From contig MNCI01009293.1 of assembly GCA_015680685.1 (NCBI GenBank), forward strand, positions 310,909 through 374,908: a stretch of DNA of 64,000 nucleotides, given 5' to 3'. This document shows, one piece after another, positions 23,580 through 35,630 of the stretch; the stretch's first letter is position 1, and every line of letters begins with the position of its first letter. The notes below the pieces were generated by a model. It was not told where the DNA came from. It was given only the letters and a program-made list of their open reading frames with translations, and did not search any database. The DNA is from Gnetum montanum. Lineage: Eukaryota; Streptophyta; Gnetopsida; Gnetales; Gnetaceae. The position numbers and the translations under genes were made by a program.

Positions 23580-26500
23580 AATGTCCTCCAATGTACATAC
23601 TATTATGTTGAATCATGTGGTCATAGATTACATTAAAGCTAGCCATCTTCATAGAAAAAAACTAATCCTAAGAGTCCCATCATATATTTGCAAATTGCAA
23701 GAAATGATCCATGCAAAGCTCTATTGGATCCTAGGCTCTTGGGTAAACTTAATCTCTCAATAAATATATAAGATTTGGAACCTACCTACACTTAAGAAAA
23801 GTAACATCAAATTAGAGCTTGTAGATTAGTTCATCACTATCCCATTGGAATTAGTGGAGGACATTGTGATCATCATTTGTAAATGATCATACCTAGTAGA
23901 TTTCCTAATGATCCATGTAGACAATTGCAAAGGGGATTTCCCTATTATCTTGAGAAGGATTTGGCATAGTACTATTGATGCCAAAATGGGAACTCAAGAT
24001 TTTTCCTTAGAAATATTCAAGGAAAATGAGTTTGAAAAGCTTAAGAAAAATTAGGTTCCATGCATTGCATATAGTAACACAGGGTGCCATTGCATGCAAA
24101 GACTATAGGCTATGAAAAGTACATATATCCAAGCATGTAATCAATGGGCTAAAATATCAAATGTTCAGATGTGTCTATATGCAACAACCACAAAATAATA
24201 AGATACCTAGTGGTTGACCACAAATAACAATGTTGAATCCACAATGTGCATGGAACTAATGGAACTTCTCATAAGAACCTACATAGATAATTTTAATGGA
24301 GTAGTGTAGATCCAATAATAACTCATCCACAAAAATAAAGAGATGGATTTATGGAAATTTAAAATCCTAGATGATTTCAAGCATAAACCCCTTGAACTTA
24401 AGGCTTTACTAGCATCCTTAGATTATGCCTTTCTTAATAATGGTAAATTAGTAATAATAAATGTCAATCTTACTTAAGACTAGAAAAAACATCATTGAAA
24501 GTAATAAATAAATGATCAACAACCTTCGCATGGTTATATCATGAGCTAACAGGAATAGATCCAAGAATATGCCAACATCAAATATTTTCAAATCCCTCCA
24601 TCAAGCCAAGAAGGCAACCATAAAGGAGGTTGAATCTAAAAATTAAGCAAGTTTTTAAGGATGAATTTGAATAACTTCTTAAGGTCAAATTCATTTATAT
24701 TATAGTCGATAGTGAGTGGATACATCCACTTGTAATTATGCCAACGGAAGAAGGGAAATCGAGAGTTTGTATAGACTTTCGACTATTGAATATGACAACA
24801 TTTAAGGATTAGTTTCCATTGTCATTTTTGGACGAGGTGTTGGATATGATTATAGGGCATAACTACTACAGTTTTATGGATTGTTATAGTCACTATAACC
24901 AAGTCCAGATAACAATAGGAGATTAGGATAAAATGACATTCATAAGTCTCTAGGGGACTTTCACATATAAAATAATGTCCTTTGGCCTATCCCTACAACC
25001 TTCTAATGGCTAGTACTTAGCATTTTTCAGTAGCAGATTAGTAGTGGTGTGGAGGTCTTCATGGAAGACTTCTCCACCTATGATACCAACTTTGAGTAAG
25101 CCTTGAACCATCTACAACAAGTGCTAAAATGATGTGTGGAGACCAACTTAAGGCTCAATTAGTAGAAAAACCATTTGATGGTCCAAAAGGGCATTGTCTT
25201 GGGGCACTAAATCTCAAGAAAAGGGATAGAGGTAGATCCAAAAAAAGTACTGATGATCTAAGGAATCACTAAATAGCCTCAAAATATAAAAGATATAAGG
25301 TCATTCTTTGGACATACTAATTACTATAGGTTCTGCATCGAGAACTTCTCCAAAATTATCAAACTACTAGTGGAGCTAACAAAGAAAGATATATCCTTCA
25401 ACTAGATCAAGAAATGTAAACATGCATTCCAAAAATTAAAGAAAAAACTTTTAGAAACTTCCATTCTACACACTCTAGATAGGTATAGACCCTTTTACAT
25501 CATGATAAAAGCATCCAACTATGCATTAGGGATGGTACTAATATAATTGGATGATCAGAAATGTACTTATTAAAATCTTTTATACAAGCAGAAGTATTGT
25601 GGGTACACAACTAAATTACATCACCATTGAGAAGGAGCTCATGATGATGGTGTATGTTCTAGAAAAATTTAGGCACTATGTGCTTGGATATCAAATTTTT
25701 GTGCACATTGACCACAATGCTATCTATTTCCTACTAAATAAGCCAATGGTGAGTTCCCATTTCATAATATGGCTATGATTTTATAAGAGTTTAACCTTAA
25801 AATGGTGGACAAGAAAGGAATTCAAAACATGATCACCAATCACTTTTCTTAATTACAATGAGATGACAAAGAGGGAAGAACCCTTATCTAATCAATTTCT
25901 AGATGAACTTCTCTTTATCAAATTCATTGATGTTCAGGGGTACCAATTAGCATGATTAATTTCTCTTCTATCTTCTTACACAGAAGACTCTACAAAAATG
26001 AAACAATAAGAAGAAGTAGCAATTTCTTTGCTAGGTCAAGCACTACATGTAAATCCAAGATAACCTTTACTAGATTTGTGTCGATGACTTGATTACATGG
26101 TATGTACTTGATTTCAATCAATTACACATCCTTCAAGATGCTTATGAGGGTCTTTGTGGGGGCCACTATACAGGAAGGTGAATGGCTACAAAGATCCTCA
26201 TGGCCAAGTATTTCTAGCTAATGATCTTCAAGGACACTCACCATTTCTCCTATTCATGTGAATGCTTCCAAAGGGATGAAGGAATAATAGCACAAATGGA
26301 AGGATCCTAATAGTGGATTCAACCACTAGAGCCTTTCAATCTCTAGAGCATCAACTTCATGGGATCCATCACTCCCATGGAAAATGGAAAGGCTTATATC
26401 ATTGTTATTGTTGACTACTACATCAAGTGGGCTAAACCTGTAGAAGTATCAAATTGTACATCCACCATTGTAGCACAATTTATATAACAATAGGTGGTAA

Positions 26501-27180
26501 ATATATTTAGTGGGCATAGGGCACTTGCTTCTGATAATGGAACTCATTTCATAGAAACTACTTTTCAGAAGATTATGCAATGCTTTGGGATGCAACATAA
26601 ACTTACAACCCCTAATCACCCCCAAGCTAATGATCAAGCCAAAGTTACCAATAGGGAGGTCACTAGGATACCACTATAAACAATTAGCAAATATAGGAAG
26701 GTCTAGAGCACCAAACTTAATGATGCTCTTTGGGCCTATAAATGAACCTAGAAACTTCTTATAGGCTGTTCTCCCTATGCATTGATGTACAAAAATTTAC
26801 CCAAATTTCCAATCCAAGTCAAACTCTATACACTTACAATGGCCTACAAGCTTGACCTCAACATCAATTTAGCATAAAAAGAATGACTAATGACACTTAA
26901 TTTACTAGATGAGAATCACCAAGTAGCCATGATGATGAATGAAGTGCACAAGGCACATTCCAAACAACATCATGATGCACTAATAAGAAGAGTTAAATTG
27001 GAACTTGATGATAAGGTCTTGTACTAGAATCCCATGCATGTGCCAAAATGAACTAAATTTGAAACATTATGGGAAGGATCTTATATCATCCATGCAACTT
27101 TTCCTTTTGGAGCCATGACCATGTACCATCCTTCAAACCCTCATAAATGTTTGTTGGTCAACATGCAATAGCTCAAGCCA
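23580..27180 (+). pseudogene. Decayed pol of element B
   Basis: Protease is at about 23580-24000, with the active-site region changed to ALLDPRLLG. RT is at about 24640-25500 (VEVFMEDFSTY at 25050-25080, with Glu for the first catalytic Asp), RNase H at about 25500-25860 (YTSRSIVGTQLNY, HIDHNAIYFL) and integrase at about 26100-27060. In the integrase the first catalytic Asp is Asn (SINFMGSITP near 26345) and the Glu is Lys (NDQAKVTNRE near 26640). Stops are common. The catalytic Glu/Lys replacements in RT and integrase are shared with element A. Confidence 0.85.
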
Positions 27181-27869
27181 TTTTTGAAATCCAAGATAAC
27201 CAACAAGAATAATACCTTTATGCTAGAATAGGCTCACTCTATCTTTTAAATCTCCTCCTCTCAACATAGTTATAGGGGAGATGGCCATCCACACCTAACA
27301 CCATGATGAGGTTTCCAATTTTTCACCTTTTTGTCTTGCACCATTCTTTATATGCTTTCCACTTTCTTATATATTTTCTATCTATTTTATATATCTTTTA
27401 TTTTATTTTTGTTATTATTTTTATTTTTTATTAATTTCATACATTTTATTGGAAATCTTAGATTTTGACTATTATTATTGCAACTCTAGAAGTTACAAGA
27501 GAAAGTTATCAACATTATGATTGATTACCCAAATTACCATTTTTATCTTTGAATTATGTAATCCACTAATACTCTATCAATTTTTTTGGTGATATTAAGC
27601 AATGAGATCATGAAATTCACCCATTCCATCTATTCCATGAGAAATCTATTTCCTGAAAGCAAAAGGTCTTTTCACATTAAAACTTCATAATTAATTAATG
27701 ATCTTGTTACTCAATGAGCAAGGAAAGGACCAAGTGAGAATGGAATAGGATGTGACCTCAAGGGATTTGATATAGTTCTCTCAACATCATTCTTAAGATT
27801 CTATGATACTACATTGGTACACCACCACTCCTACTATTGATCATACAAAGGAAGCATGTCTTTGCATAG

Positions 27870-28008
27870 TGTAGTTCCCATGAAAAAAAACATAACAACA
27901 AGCATGGAAATTCAAAGCACATCCCTTAGACTTAATAATGGACTTCAAGCACTAGTTATGAGGCTAGAAAGACATGTTACCCATGCTCAAAGACACCCCT
28001 CTAACTAA
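27870..28008 (+). other. Conserved A-rich-loop hairpin and short frame, element B copy
   Basis: Left arm TTCCCATG (27875-27882), A-rich loop, right arm CATGGAA (27903-27909), with one base lost from the pairing. An ATG at 27904 opens 34 codons: MEIQSTSLRLNNGLQALVMR, then LERHVTHAQRHPSN. Fourteen of the first 19 residues equal those of the copy in element C. Confidence 0.65.
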
Positions 28009-28722
28009 GGCCTTGTCTACTTCCTTCTTCTCTTAAAATGATGAAGTTGGAATTGCCCTAGACTTTTGATTGATGTACAAAGGACATATGTCAATGTGAG
28101 GTCACTAAACATGGAAGGGACTTGGTCTTGACCTTGAACGAATTGGGATAGAAATATCTTAACCATAAATTCCACAAAGAATCTTATGTAACTAGGATGT
28201 TGATGATCTCTTTCACATTCTCCCTCTCTACCATTTATTCATTCATGGTTTACCACCTAACTCTCTCATATAATAGAAAATTGAATAGTTATGTTGCTAG
28301 ATCATATAACCCTTTGAAAATTACTTTAATATGTATGAAATTCAACTTAACACTAATCATTCATCATCCTTGAGGCTTAAAAACCCTTTGTGATGAAGGT
28401 ATGCAAGGGCACATGAGGAATCTACCTACTTTGAGAAGGACCCACTTGCATTCCTTTGGTTTACCTTTAGTTAAGTTTTCTATCATGACTCATTGATTTG
28501 ATCCTTCATTTGGATCACATCAAAAACATCCATTTTTTCTTTATTTGGCATTCTAGTTTCATCCAAACTCCATTTAAATTACTTATCCTAAGCTAAACTT
28601 ATTCTCTTCTTTGTTGGTGTCATTCTTATCCACCATTTTGGCTTCCATTAGGTTCTTGTTCTATCCCACTACTCATCTAGAATTTATCCATTTTATAAAG
28701 TGTGAAATTGCTAAATATAACT

Positions 28723-28799
28723 ACATCGATGCATTCCCATCGATGCAATGAGATAAGTCAACTTAGCCCCATCAATGCATAACAAAAATGCTATAAATA
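28723..28799 (+). promoter_or_regulatory. Internal U3-like promoter in element B
   Basis: Sites ACATCGATGC (28723), CCATCGATGC (28737, exact 4-bp spacer) and CCATCAATGC (28769) are followed by CTATAAATATGTGTG at 28791. The 15-base TATA block is identical to that in the U3 of element C (55061), and the next 30 bases remain similar. No R or U5 sequence follows, so this is not a full LTR. It lies upstream of the extra gene of B and could be a second promoter for it. Confidence 0.55.
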
Positions 28800-29178
28800 T
28801 GTGTGACACTTAGCTCATTTTGGCATCATTTGTTAACAAAGAAAGAGGAGTTTTTATATCTTTCAAATCCCAAGAACCATTCAAGCCTACTAACTCACAA
28901 ACTGCTAACCCATTTTCACTTGTTTTTAACTCTTGAGCTACCAAAGGTAAGCCTTAGGTCATGGGGGACATAAACCTTTGGTTATTCATAGAAACATTTT
29001 CTAACTTTTCATTGTTAACCCATTAAAATAATATGAAATTAATCACCATGAAGGATTAATACCATCATACAAACTCCAATAGATAAGAATAAAATAATAT
29101 TAAATTAATACATTTAGCCTGTAATCCTAAATAAGCATTTAACAATCAACCTTTAACAATCCATAAATTAAAATGATC

Positions 29179-30004
29179 TAATGAGCTACGATATCATGTA
29201 TGCGATATTGCATCTATGATATCACATTTGCGATATTGCATCTGGGATATCGTGTCCATGATATCACGTCCTACCTCATCTTTTACAAATAAGAGGCTGT
29301 TCCAAATGGTTAGACTTAGACCCTTAGCCAAACTCTTGTAGTTTAGTCATTCCAGAGTTAGAATAATTTTTGTGTGCCCGCAATAGGAGTCACAAAGTGA
29401 ACAGATCTTTATTTGAGCAATTTGTACCTGAGCATAACTTGTATGCAGCAATAAAGACGAACTTTGTGATAAACCTTGCAGCATACAAATTAAGCTAATT
29501 AGTAATTAATTATTGTTGAATATTTAATGCTTTCCTAGTTAATTAATCTCTCTCTCAACCCTCAACCTCCTTAATTAAATACACTTAGTACGACCACTTC
29601 GAGCATGCATGTAGCACTTGGTAACCCAGTAACGATTAGCGTTTGGTAATCCCAGCAACGTTGCACTGGTTCAGGATTTGTACGATAAGTGGGAATGGAT
29701 ACTAGTGTTAGGAACAATTAGAACTTAGTTAATGAATAGTTGATGTAAGTTAGGCACTTAGTTCTCTTTACCTCTCATTATTAGCATAAGACATTAAAAA
29801 GATAAAAGTTATAAAAATCATATACCTCAAGCTTACTTAACCATACAACCGTGACAATACAAGTAAGTTTGGGAAGATAAAAATTGATTAACCCTAAGTG
29901 TTCCATTAGGGCACATAAGCACTTAATCCTTGGAGTTCGACCGGATCATGCGTGAGACACTTGTATTCATATGATTGAGTGTAGGGATACCTCGCCACTC
30001 ATCA
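29179..30004 (+). repeat. 5' LTR of element A
   Basis: The LTR is 826 bp, starting TAATGAGC (TG mutated to TA) and ending CTCATCA. It has a 6-site array (29188-29267), a degraded TATA box near 29286 and a polyadenylation-type AATAAA near 29451. It is 32 bp longer than the 3' LTR; three extra array units (42 bp) account for the excess. Confidence 0.92.
29188..29267 (+). promoter_or_regulatory. Phased 10-bp site array, 5' LTR of element A (6 sites)
   Basis: Six 10-bp sites with five exact 4-bp spacers in 80 bp: ACGATATCAT, GCGATATTGC, ATGATATCAC, GCGATATTGC, GGGATATCGT and ATGATATCAC. All have a GATAT core, most nearly palindromic. It begins 10 bp inside the LTR. Confidence 0.88.
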
Positions 30005-30005
30005 T

Positions 30006-30023
30006 TGGTGCCATTGCTGGGGA
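30006..30023 (+). other. Primer-binding site of element A (tRNA-Asp type)
   Basis: TGGTGCCATTGCTGGGGA differs by three transitions from the perfect complement of the plant tRNA-Asp 3' end. It starts two bases after the LTR. Confidence 0.85.
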
Positions 30024-30257
30024 CTTAGTTGTTTGTGCGCCATGTAGAACATAGGAAGTCCTTCATATCATTAGAATGCTAGAATGAACACTTAGGGTTA
30101 ATAAAAGAAAGATAAAACAATAGTACATCACACACTAAACAAGAAAAAAATATCTTCTTCTTCACATAAGAGCACTTCACCGCCTAGGACTAACACAAGA
30201 GATAGTCAGTGGCACAATACACGTAACCAAGATCCACTAGTTCCTCAATAGTTCCAT

Positions 30258-32080
30258 GTGGTATATACTCATCACGATGAGTATGTACCTAATTTCACCT
30301 TTATCCTCCACCAAGATGAAAAAATGCGTTGGAAAGACTTGGAGGGAAACATAGTGTTGCCTCTAGACTGGTCTGTTCCCAACATGCTCCTTCATGCTCT
30401 CTCACAAATAGGCATGCCACTTTTATATGCAGAGTACGTTGCATGTGATCATGACACAAGGGACTATCACCCCACAGAAGTGCAATGTCAAAGGGACTTG
30501 CGACAAGAGAGATATCATACATCCTTAAAGGGTAAATGACCCCATAATCCTCAGCATGTCTTGAGCAAAATTGAGGGTGGTGAACCTGCTTCAATAGGTT
30601 CCCCACCAAATGATATTCCTCCTCCTAACAATGGTCAGGAGGTGATGTATCAAAACCTTCACTTAACTATTCACAACCCTGGTTCTGATACCCACGAACA
30701 CAAAGTGTTCAAAGAGAAGGCACAAACACAAGAAAAGGGAAGACGTTCTGATCATGATCACAATCGTGGCCAAGACCACTGGAGGGAAGGTAGAAAACAC
30801 TATCATGTTGATGGTTCTTCTTCTTCTTCACCTTCATCACCACATTCACCCTCTCCTTCAATGTCCAGACACATTCATAGGGAAACCAATCATGAGGATA
30901 AGGGAAAACAGAGTGAAAAACATTGACGAGACAATCGAGAATGAGGACAAGGGTACTCTAAGGAATCAAGGCATAGAAGAAGGGAGAGTAGGAAACCACA
31001 TAGACACCATATACACTATGAATGAGATGATCATGAAGAACCCCTACTCGCAACCAGAAGCATGCTAGATATAATGGAGGCTATAAGAGTTCCAAAAAGG
31101 CACCAAAAAGATAGTAGGATCAAGAGGTTAAACATGAACAACATCCCACAATTTGAAGGGGGATACAACACTAATCCTCAAAATCATCTACAAGCATTTC
31201 ATGATGCATGTGCCGTACAAAACATAGAAAACGAATGGAGAAAATGGAAGTTGTTTCCAAGGACACTAGTGAAAGAAGCTGAAAGCTAATACTGATCCTT
31301 GGAACCAGAATCCATTCAAAGATGGAGTACAATGTTAGAACTATTCAATGATAAGTACCAAATGTACTCCTAGGTGTCTAACCTGTGAAAGCAAATCCAA
31401 GGATGGAAGCAAGAAAATCATGAACCCTTGGATGCTACCATGGGCTGCTATTACGCACTATTACATCGTTGCCCTAGCCATGGTTATTCGTAGTGGGATC
31501 AACTACACCATTTCGTGGATGGACTTAGGCATGAAACAAGGAGAAACCTTGGGACATATTCCCAAGGAAGATTATTAGAGCTTAGGTCTCATCAAATTCA
31601 TAGATTACTAGAGCAAGTAGCCAAAGAAGAAGATGAGCTATGAAAGAGAGAAAGTGCGAAAAAGTACAACCAAGATCCTTCCCTCCAAAAAAGGGAAGTG
31701 AGATTTGGTGAGGAGGAAGAAGAGTCACCACTTGAAGAGATGGTGAATAGGAAAACTTTTCTGCTCCAAAATTTAACAACCAAAGTATCAACAAAGGTAG
31801 ACCAAATGTAGGACTCCATGAATAGTAGGTTTGAAAATATTCTTAAAATTGTAGAAGAGTCTAGGGAGTGAGGTAGTGAGTATGACAAAAAGAAAAAGAG
31901 AGAAGTGGACAATGCATGTAACAAGGATAAGGGAAAAATGGCCATCATAGAAGAGGTTGTGGATTCAGACATAGATAATGAGGTGGATGTGAGATATGCC
32001 AATATGATCATCCTAAGGGATGTTGCACAGTGATCTCACATCTACAAGAGTCTCAGGTGTATGCACTCAACCCATGACTT
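30258..32080 (+). pseudogene. gag of element A, broken into several frames
   Basis: The first frame (30258-30539, 93 codons) has the block VPNFTFILHQDE. It continues into a Ser/His/Asp-rich linker (30561-30926) and the core (31062-31289, FEGGYNTNPQNHLQAFHDAC), then through stops to about 31870. A knuckle of the pattern CX2CX3HX3C lies near 31990-32030, partly out of frame (CEICQYDHPKGCC). The N-terminal block recurs in F and C and is a signature of this group. It would be the particle protein but is interrupted by at least five stops. Confidence 0.8.
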
Positions 32081-32563
32081 AATAAACAGCAAACACCCTG
32101 ACGGTTAGCTTATCCCCAAGGTAACCCAAGGTAGTTTCACCAACCTTCAACATATTATCCAAGTGGAACTCCACCACAACCCGTTGAGCAACATCAACAG
32201 TGGTAATACCCACAATCATGGGGGATGCCACCACCAAGGCAACAATACGCCTACTAACAACTGGCTATTACATGCAGCATCCAATCTCTCCATGTGACTC
32301 TGTTAGTTATGTTACACCACAACATCACTACCAAGCTCATGAGTATTATAGAACTCCTTCTTCTGGAGGAGATAACCCACAAACATACCATCCTCCAAAT
32401 CCATCTGCAACTCTCACACCAATAGCTCCATTACCACCTGCTCTAGCAATGCAAGGGGAACTCCCTACTCAACTGCAGCAATGCAATGCCACGAGGGTTG
32501 TGAACCTCCAACCTATTGTTGGTACTAACAACTGTATGAAGAAAAGACCTTTCACAACCACAA

Positions 32564-33070
32564 GTGGTTAAACCTCTGAACACCTCTCCATCAAAAAAGG
32601 CTTCAGAGCTCCCTTCAAATCAAACACCAAGCTCAATGCATACGATTATGTTAACACATGTTGTAACTAATTTGATTAAGGTTGGCCACCTTCCCAGGAT
32701 ATTTTTTAATCTTGGAAGCCTGCTAATCTATCTCCAAATCACTAGGAATGAGCCATGCAAAGCTCTTCTCGACTAAGGTTCTAAAGTCAACTTAATATCA
32801 CAAGAGATGTACAAAGCCTGGAACCTACCTCCATTAAGGAAGAGTAATATTCACCTAGAGCTGGCCAACCAGTCTATCACTATCCCCTTGGGATTGGTGG
32901 AGGACATCATTACCACTATGTGTGGGTGGTCGTACCTAGCTAATTTCCTAGTGATACAAGTAAATAACAATAAAAGAGACTTCCCAATAATAATGGGAAG
33001 GGCATGGCTAAGCATAGGATTTACACTGACCCCTCCACGAAACCTCAAAAACAACCGCAAAGGAAATTGA
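32564..33070 (+). pseudogene. Protease region of element A
   Basis: The frame carries TIMLTHVVTNLIKVGHLPR, then CKALLD, then a stop where the family has the residue before Gly-Ser, then VNLIS. It continues as NQSITIPLGLVEDI and FPIIMGRAWL. This is the aspartic protease of the pol polyprotein; the active Asp is kept next to a stop. After RAWLS the sequence jumps to the RT linker: about 600 bp present in element C (58885-59490) are missing. Confidence 0.75.
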
Positions 33071-35630
33071 ATCCAAAATTGAAAAAAATAGTAAAAGAGA
33101 AAATAAAACAGCTTCTTAAGGCTGGGTTCATATATCCCATTGTTGATAGCGAATGGGTTAGCCCTTTGGTGATCATGCTGAAAAAGGAAGGAAAATGGAG
33201 GGTGTGCATAGATTTTAGGCTGCTAAACATGGCAACATTTAAGGATCATTTTTCATTACCATTTGTTGACCAAGTCTTAGACACCATAGTAGGGCATCGC
33301 TATTATAGTTTCCTAGATGGCTATAGTGGATACAAAAAAATATGGATAGTCCTAGAAGACCAATCCAAGACAACGTTCACCAATCCTTAGGGAACATTTT
33401 CATATAGAAAAATGCCATTTGGCTTGTGTAATGCCCCTACCACATTTCAACGCCTAGTTCTAAGTATTTTCCAACAATAGATAGGGAATGAAGTAGAAGT
33501 CCTTATGGAAAACTTCTCCACCTATGGAACAAGTTTTGATCAAGCCTTGGACCAATTAGAGCAAGTGCTGAAAAGGTGCGTAGAAACCAATCTAAGGCTC
33601 AATTGGCAAAAAAGCCATTTAATGGTCCAAGAAGACGTAGTGCTTGGGCATAAGGTTTCACATGTAGAAATGGAGGTAGACCCAAATAAAATTAGGGTCA
33701 TCCAAGGAATAACCCATCAATCGGAAACTGTCAAAGATATTCAATCATTCCTTGGATGCACTAGCTACTATAGGAGATTCATTGAGAACTTCTCCAAGGT
33801 TGCCAAACCATTGGTAGAACTAACAAAAAAGGACATACCATTTGAGTGGACTAGGGAATGTGAACAAGCATTCCAAGGTCTAAAACAAAATCTTGTAGAA
33901 ACTCCCATTCTACAAGCTCCTGACTAGTCTAGACCATTCCACATAATGACTAATGCATCTAATTATGCCTTAGGAGCTGTACTTACATAGTTAAATGACC
34001 AAAATTGCCCCTACTACATTCACTATGCAAGTAGAAGTATCGCCAGTGCACAACTTAACTACACAACTACAGAGAAGGAATTAATAGTCATAGTGTTTGC
34101 ACTAGATAAGTTTAGGCACTATGTGTTAGGTTACAAGGTGTTCATCCACACGGATCATAGTGCAATCCAATTCCTCATGAATAAGCCAATAGTTAGCCCT
34201 TGTATTATACAATGGCTGGTAATCCTACAGGAGTTTGATCTAACAATGATTGATTGAAAGGGCACTGAGAACATAGTTTCAAATCATCTATCTCGGTTGC
34301 ACTAGGACAACAAAGAGGATGAATATATAATGTCTGATCATTTTCCTGATGAAGCTCTCTTTGTCAGTGTAGTGAATAACCAACCCATGAAGACGAACTA
34401 GTATAATAGTATTCTCACTTATCTCCTTACTTAACAAACACAATAAGAGTTAGAGTTTAGGAAGAAACAAAAATTTCTTCACAAAGCCAAACACTTCATG
34501 GAAATCAAGGGACAACTTTACAAAGTGTGTTCTTATGGCTTGGTTCAATGGTGCGTGCCTGAGGTAGACCAACTAAGAGTTCTCCAAGATGCTCATGAAG
34601 GCCCTTGTGGAGGTCACTATGCAGGGAGACAAACAGCTATTAAGATCTTTCTTGCAAGATATTACTAGCTAACACTATTCCAGGATGTCCATCAATTTGT
34701 CAAATCTTGTGAGCACTATCAACGTGATGGGGGAATGACTGCTAGAATGGAGGGTCCACAACAATAGATTCAACCATTAGAACCCTTCAACATTTGGGGA
34801 ATAGACTTTATGGGGCCCATTACACCAATGTCCAATGGAAAAGCCTACGTTGTAGTTGTCGTAGACTATCTAACGAAGCGGGTTGAAGCAGTTGCTATCA
34901 TAGACTACACATCATCTATAGCTACATGATTTGTGCAACAACAAATTGTAAATAGGTTTGGTGTGCCACGTGCTCTTATTTTGGACAATGGAACACATTT
35001 CATAGGTGCAACTTTTCAGAAGTTAATGCAACGCTTAGGGGTTGAACATAAATTGACTACACCTTATCATCCCTAAGCTAATGGACAAGCTAAGGTCACT
35101 AACAGGGAGATCACTAAAATATTGACAAGGACAATTAACACGTATAGGTGAGATTTGAGCACTAAACTGAGTGATGCTCTTTGGGCATACCGCTCCACTT
35201 GGAAATTCCCTATAGGCTACTCTCCTTATGAGTTATTGTCTAGAAAGTTTCCAATGCTTCCAATTCAAATCGAGATCCGTACATTATCAATGGCTTGTGA
35301 CCTCCACCTTGATCTTGATCTAGCACAAAAACAAAGGTTGGAAACTTTAAATGTGCTAGATGAAAATCAATTAGCTGCCCTGTCATCAAATGAGTTACAC
35401 AAGGTACATAATAAGCAACATCATGACTTGAAGATTCAGAAGGTTAAGTACCAACCAGGGGATAAGGTTCTTTATTAAAATCCCACACATGTGCCACAAT
35501 GCACCAAATTTCAAACATTTTGGGAAGGACCTTACATTATTCATATAACCTTTCCTTCAGGGACCATGACCATATACAAACCTGAGAGCCCTAAGAAAAG
35601 ATTGTTAGTCAATGTGCAATAGACCAAACC
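33004..35630 (+). pseudogene. RT, RNase H and integrase of element A
   Basis: RT runs from about 33060 (KLNPKLKKIVKEKIKQLLKA) to 33930 in two large frames (33004-33390, 33505-33927). The catalytic box reads LMENFSTYG, so both Asp residues are changed. RNase H (33930-34320) has HTDHSAIQFL. Integrase (about 34440-35630) has [10 protein letters not shown] and LILDNGTHF, but the Glu is Lys in ANGQAKVTNREI. The C-terminal part lies at 35155-35478. Several stops are TAG where the related element C has Trp (33388, 33925). Inactive. Confidence 0.88.

Larger units (their letters stand above)
27181..29178 (+). other. 3' non-coding region of element B up to the element A insertion
   Basis: It holds a purine tract (TAGGGGAGATGGCC, about 27272), the conserved hairpin and short frame (27870-28008), GAAGGACCCACTTGCATTCC (about 28436), which also occurs with small changes in A and C, and a U3-like promoter (28723-28799). 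A second purine tract, TCATGGGGGACAT, lies near 28958. Element A enters at 29179. Confidence 0.65.

Noticed and set aside
28960-29178. A full LTR inside element B at 28.7-29.2 kb
   Set aside because: Only the U3-like sites and TATA block are present; no R/U5, no CTCATCA end and no target-site duplication, so it is called an internal promoter-like segment instead.
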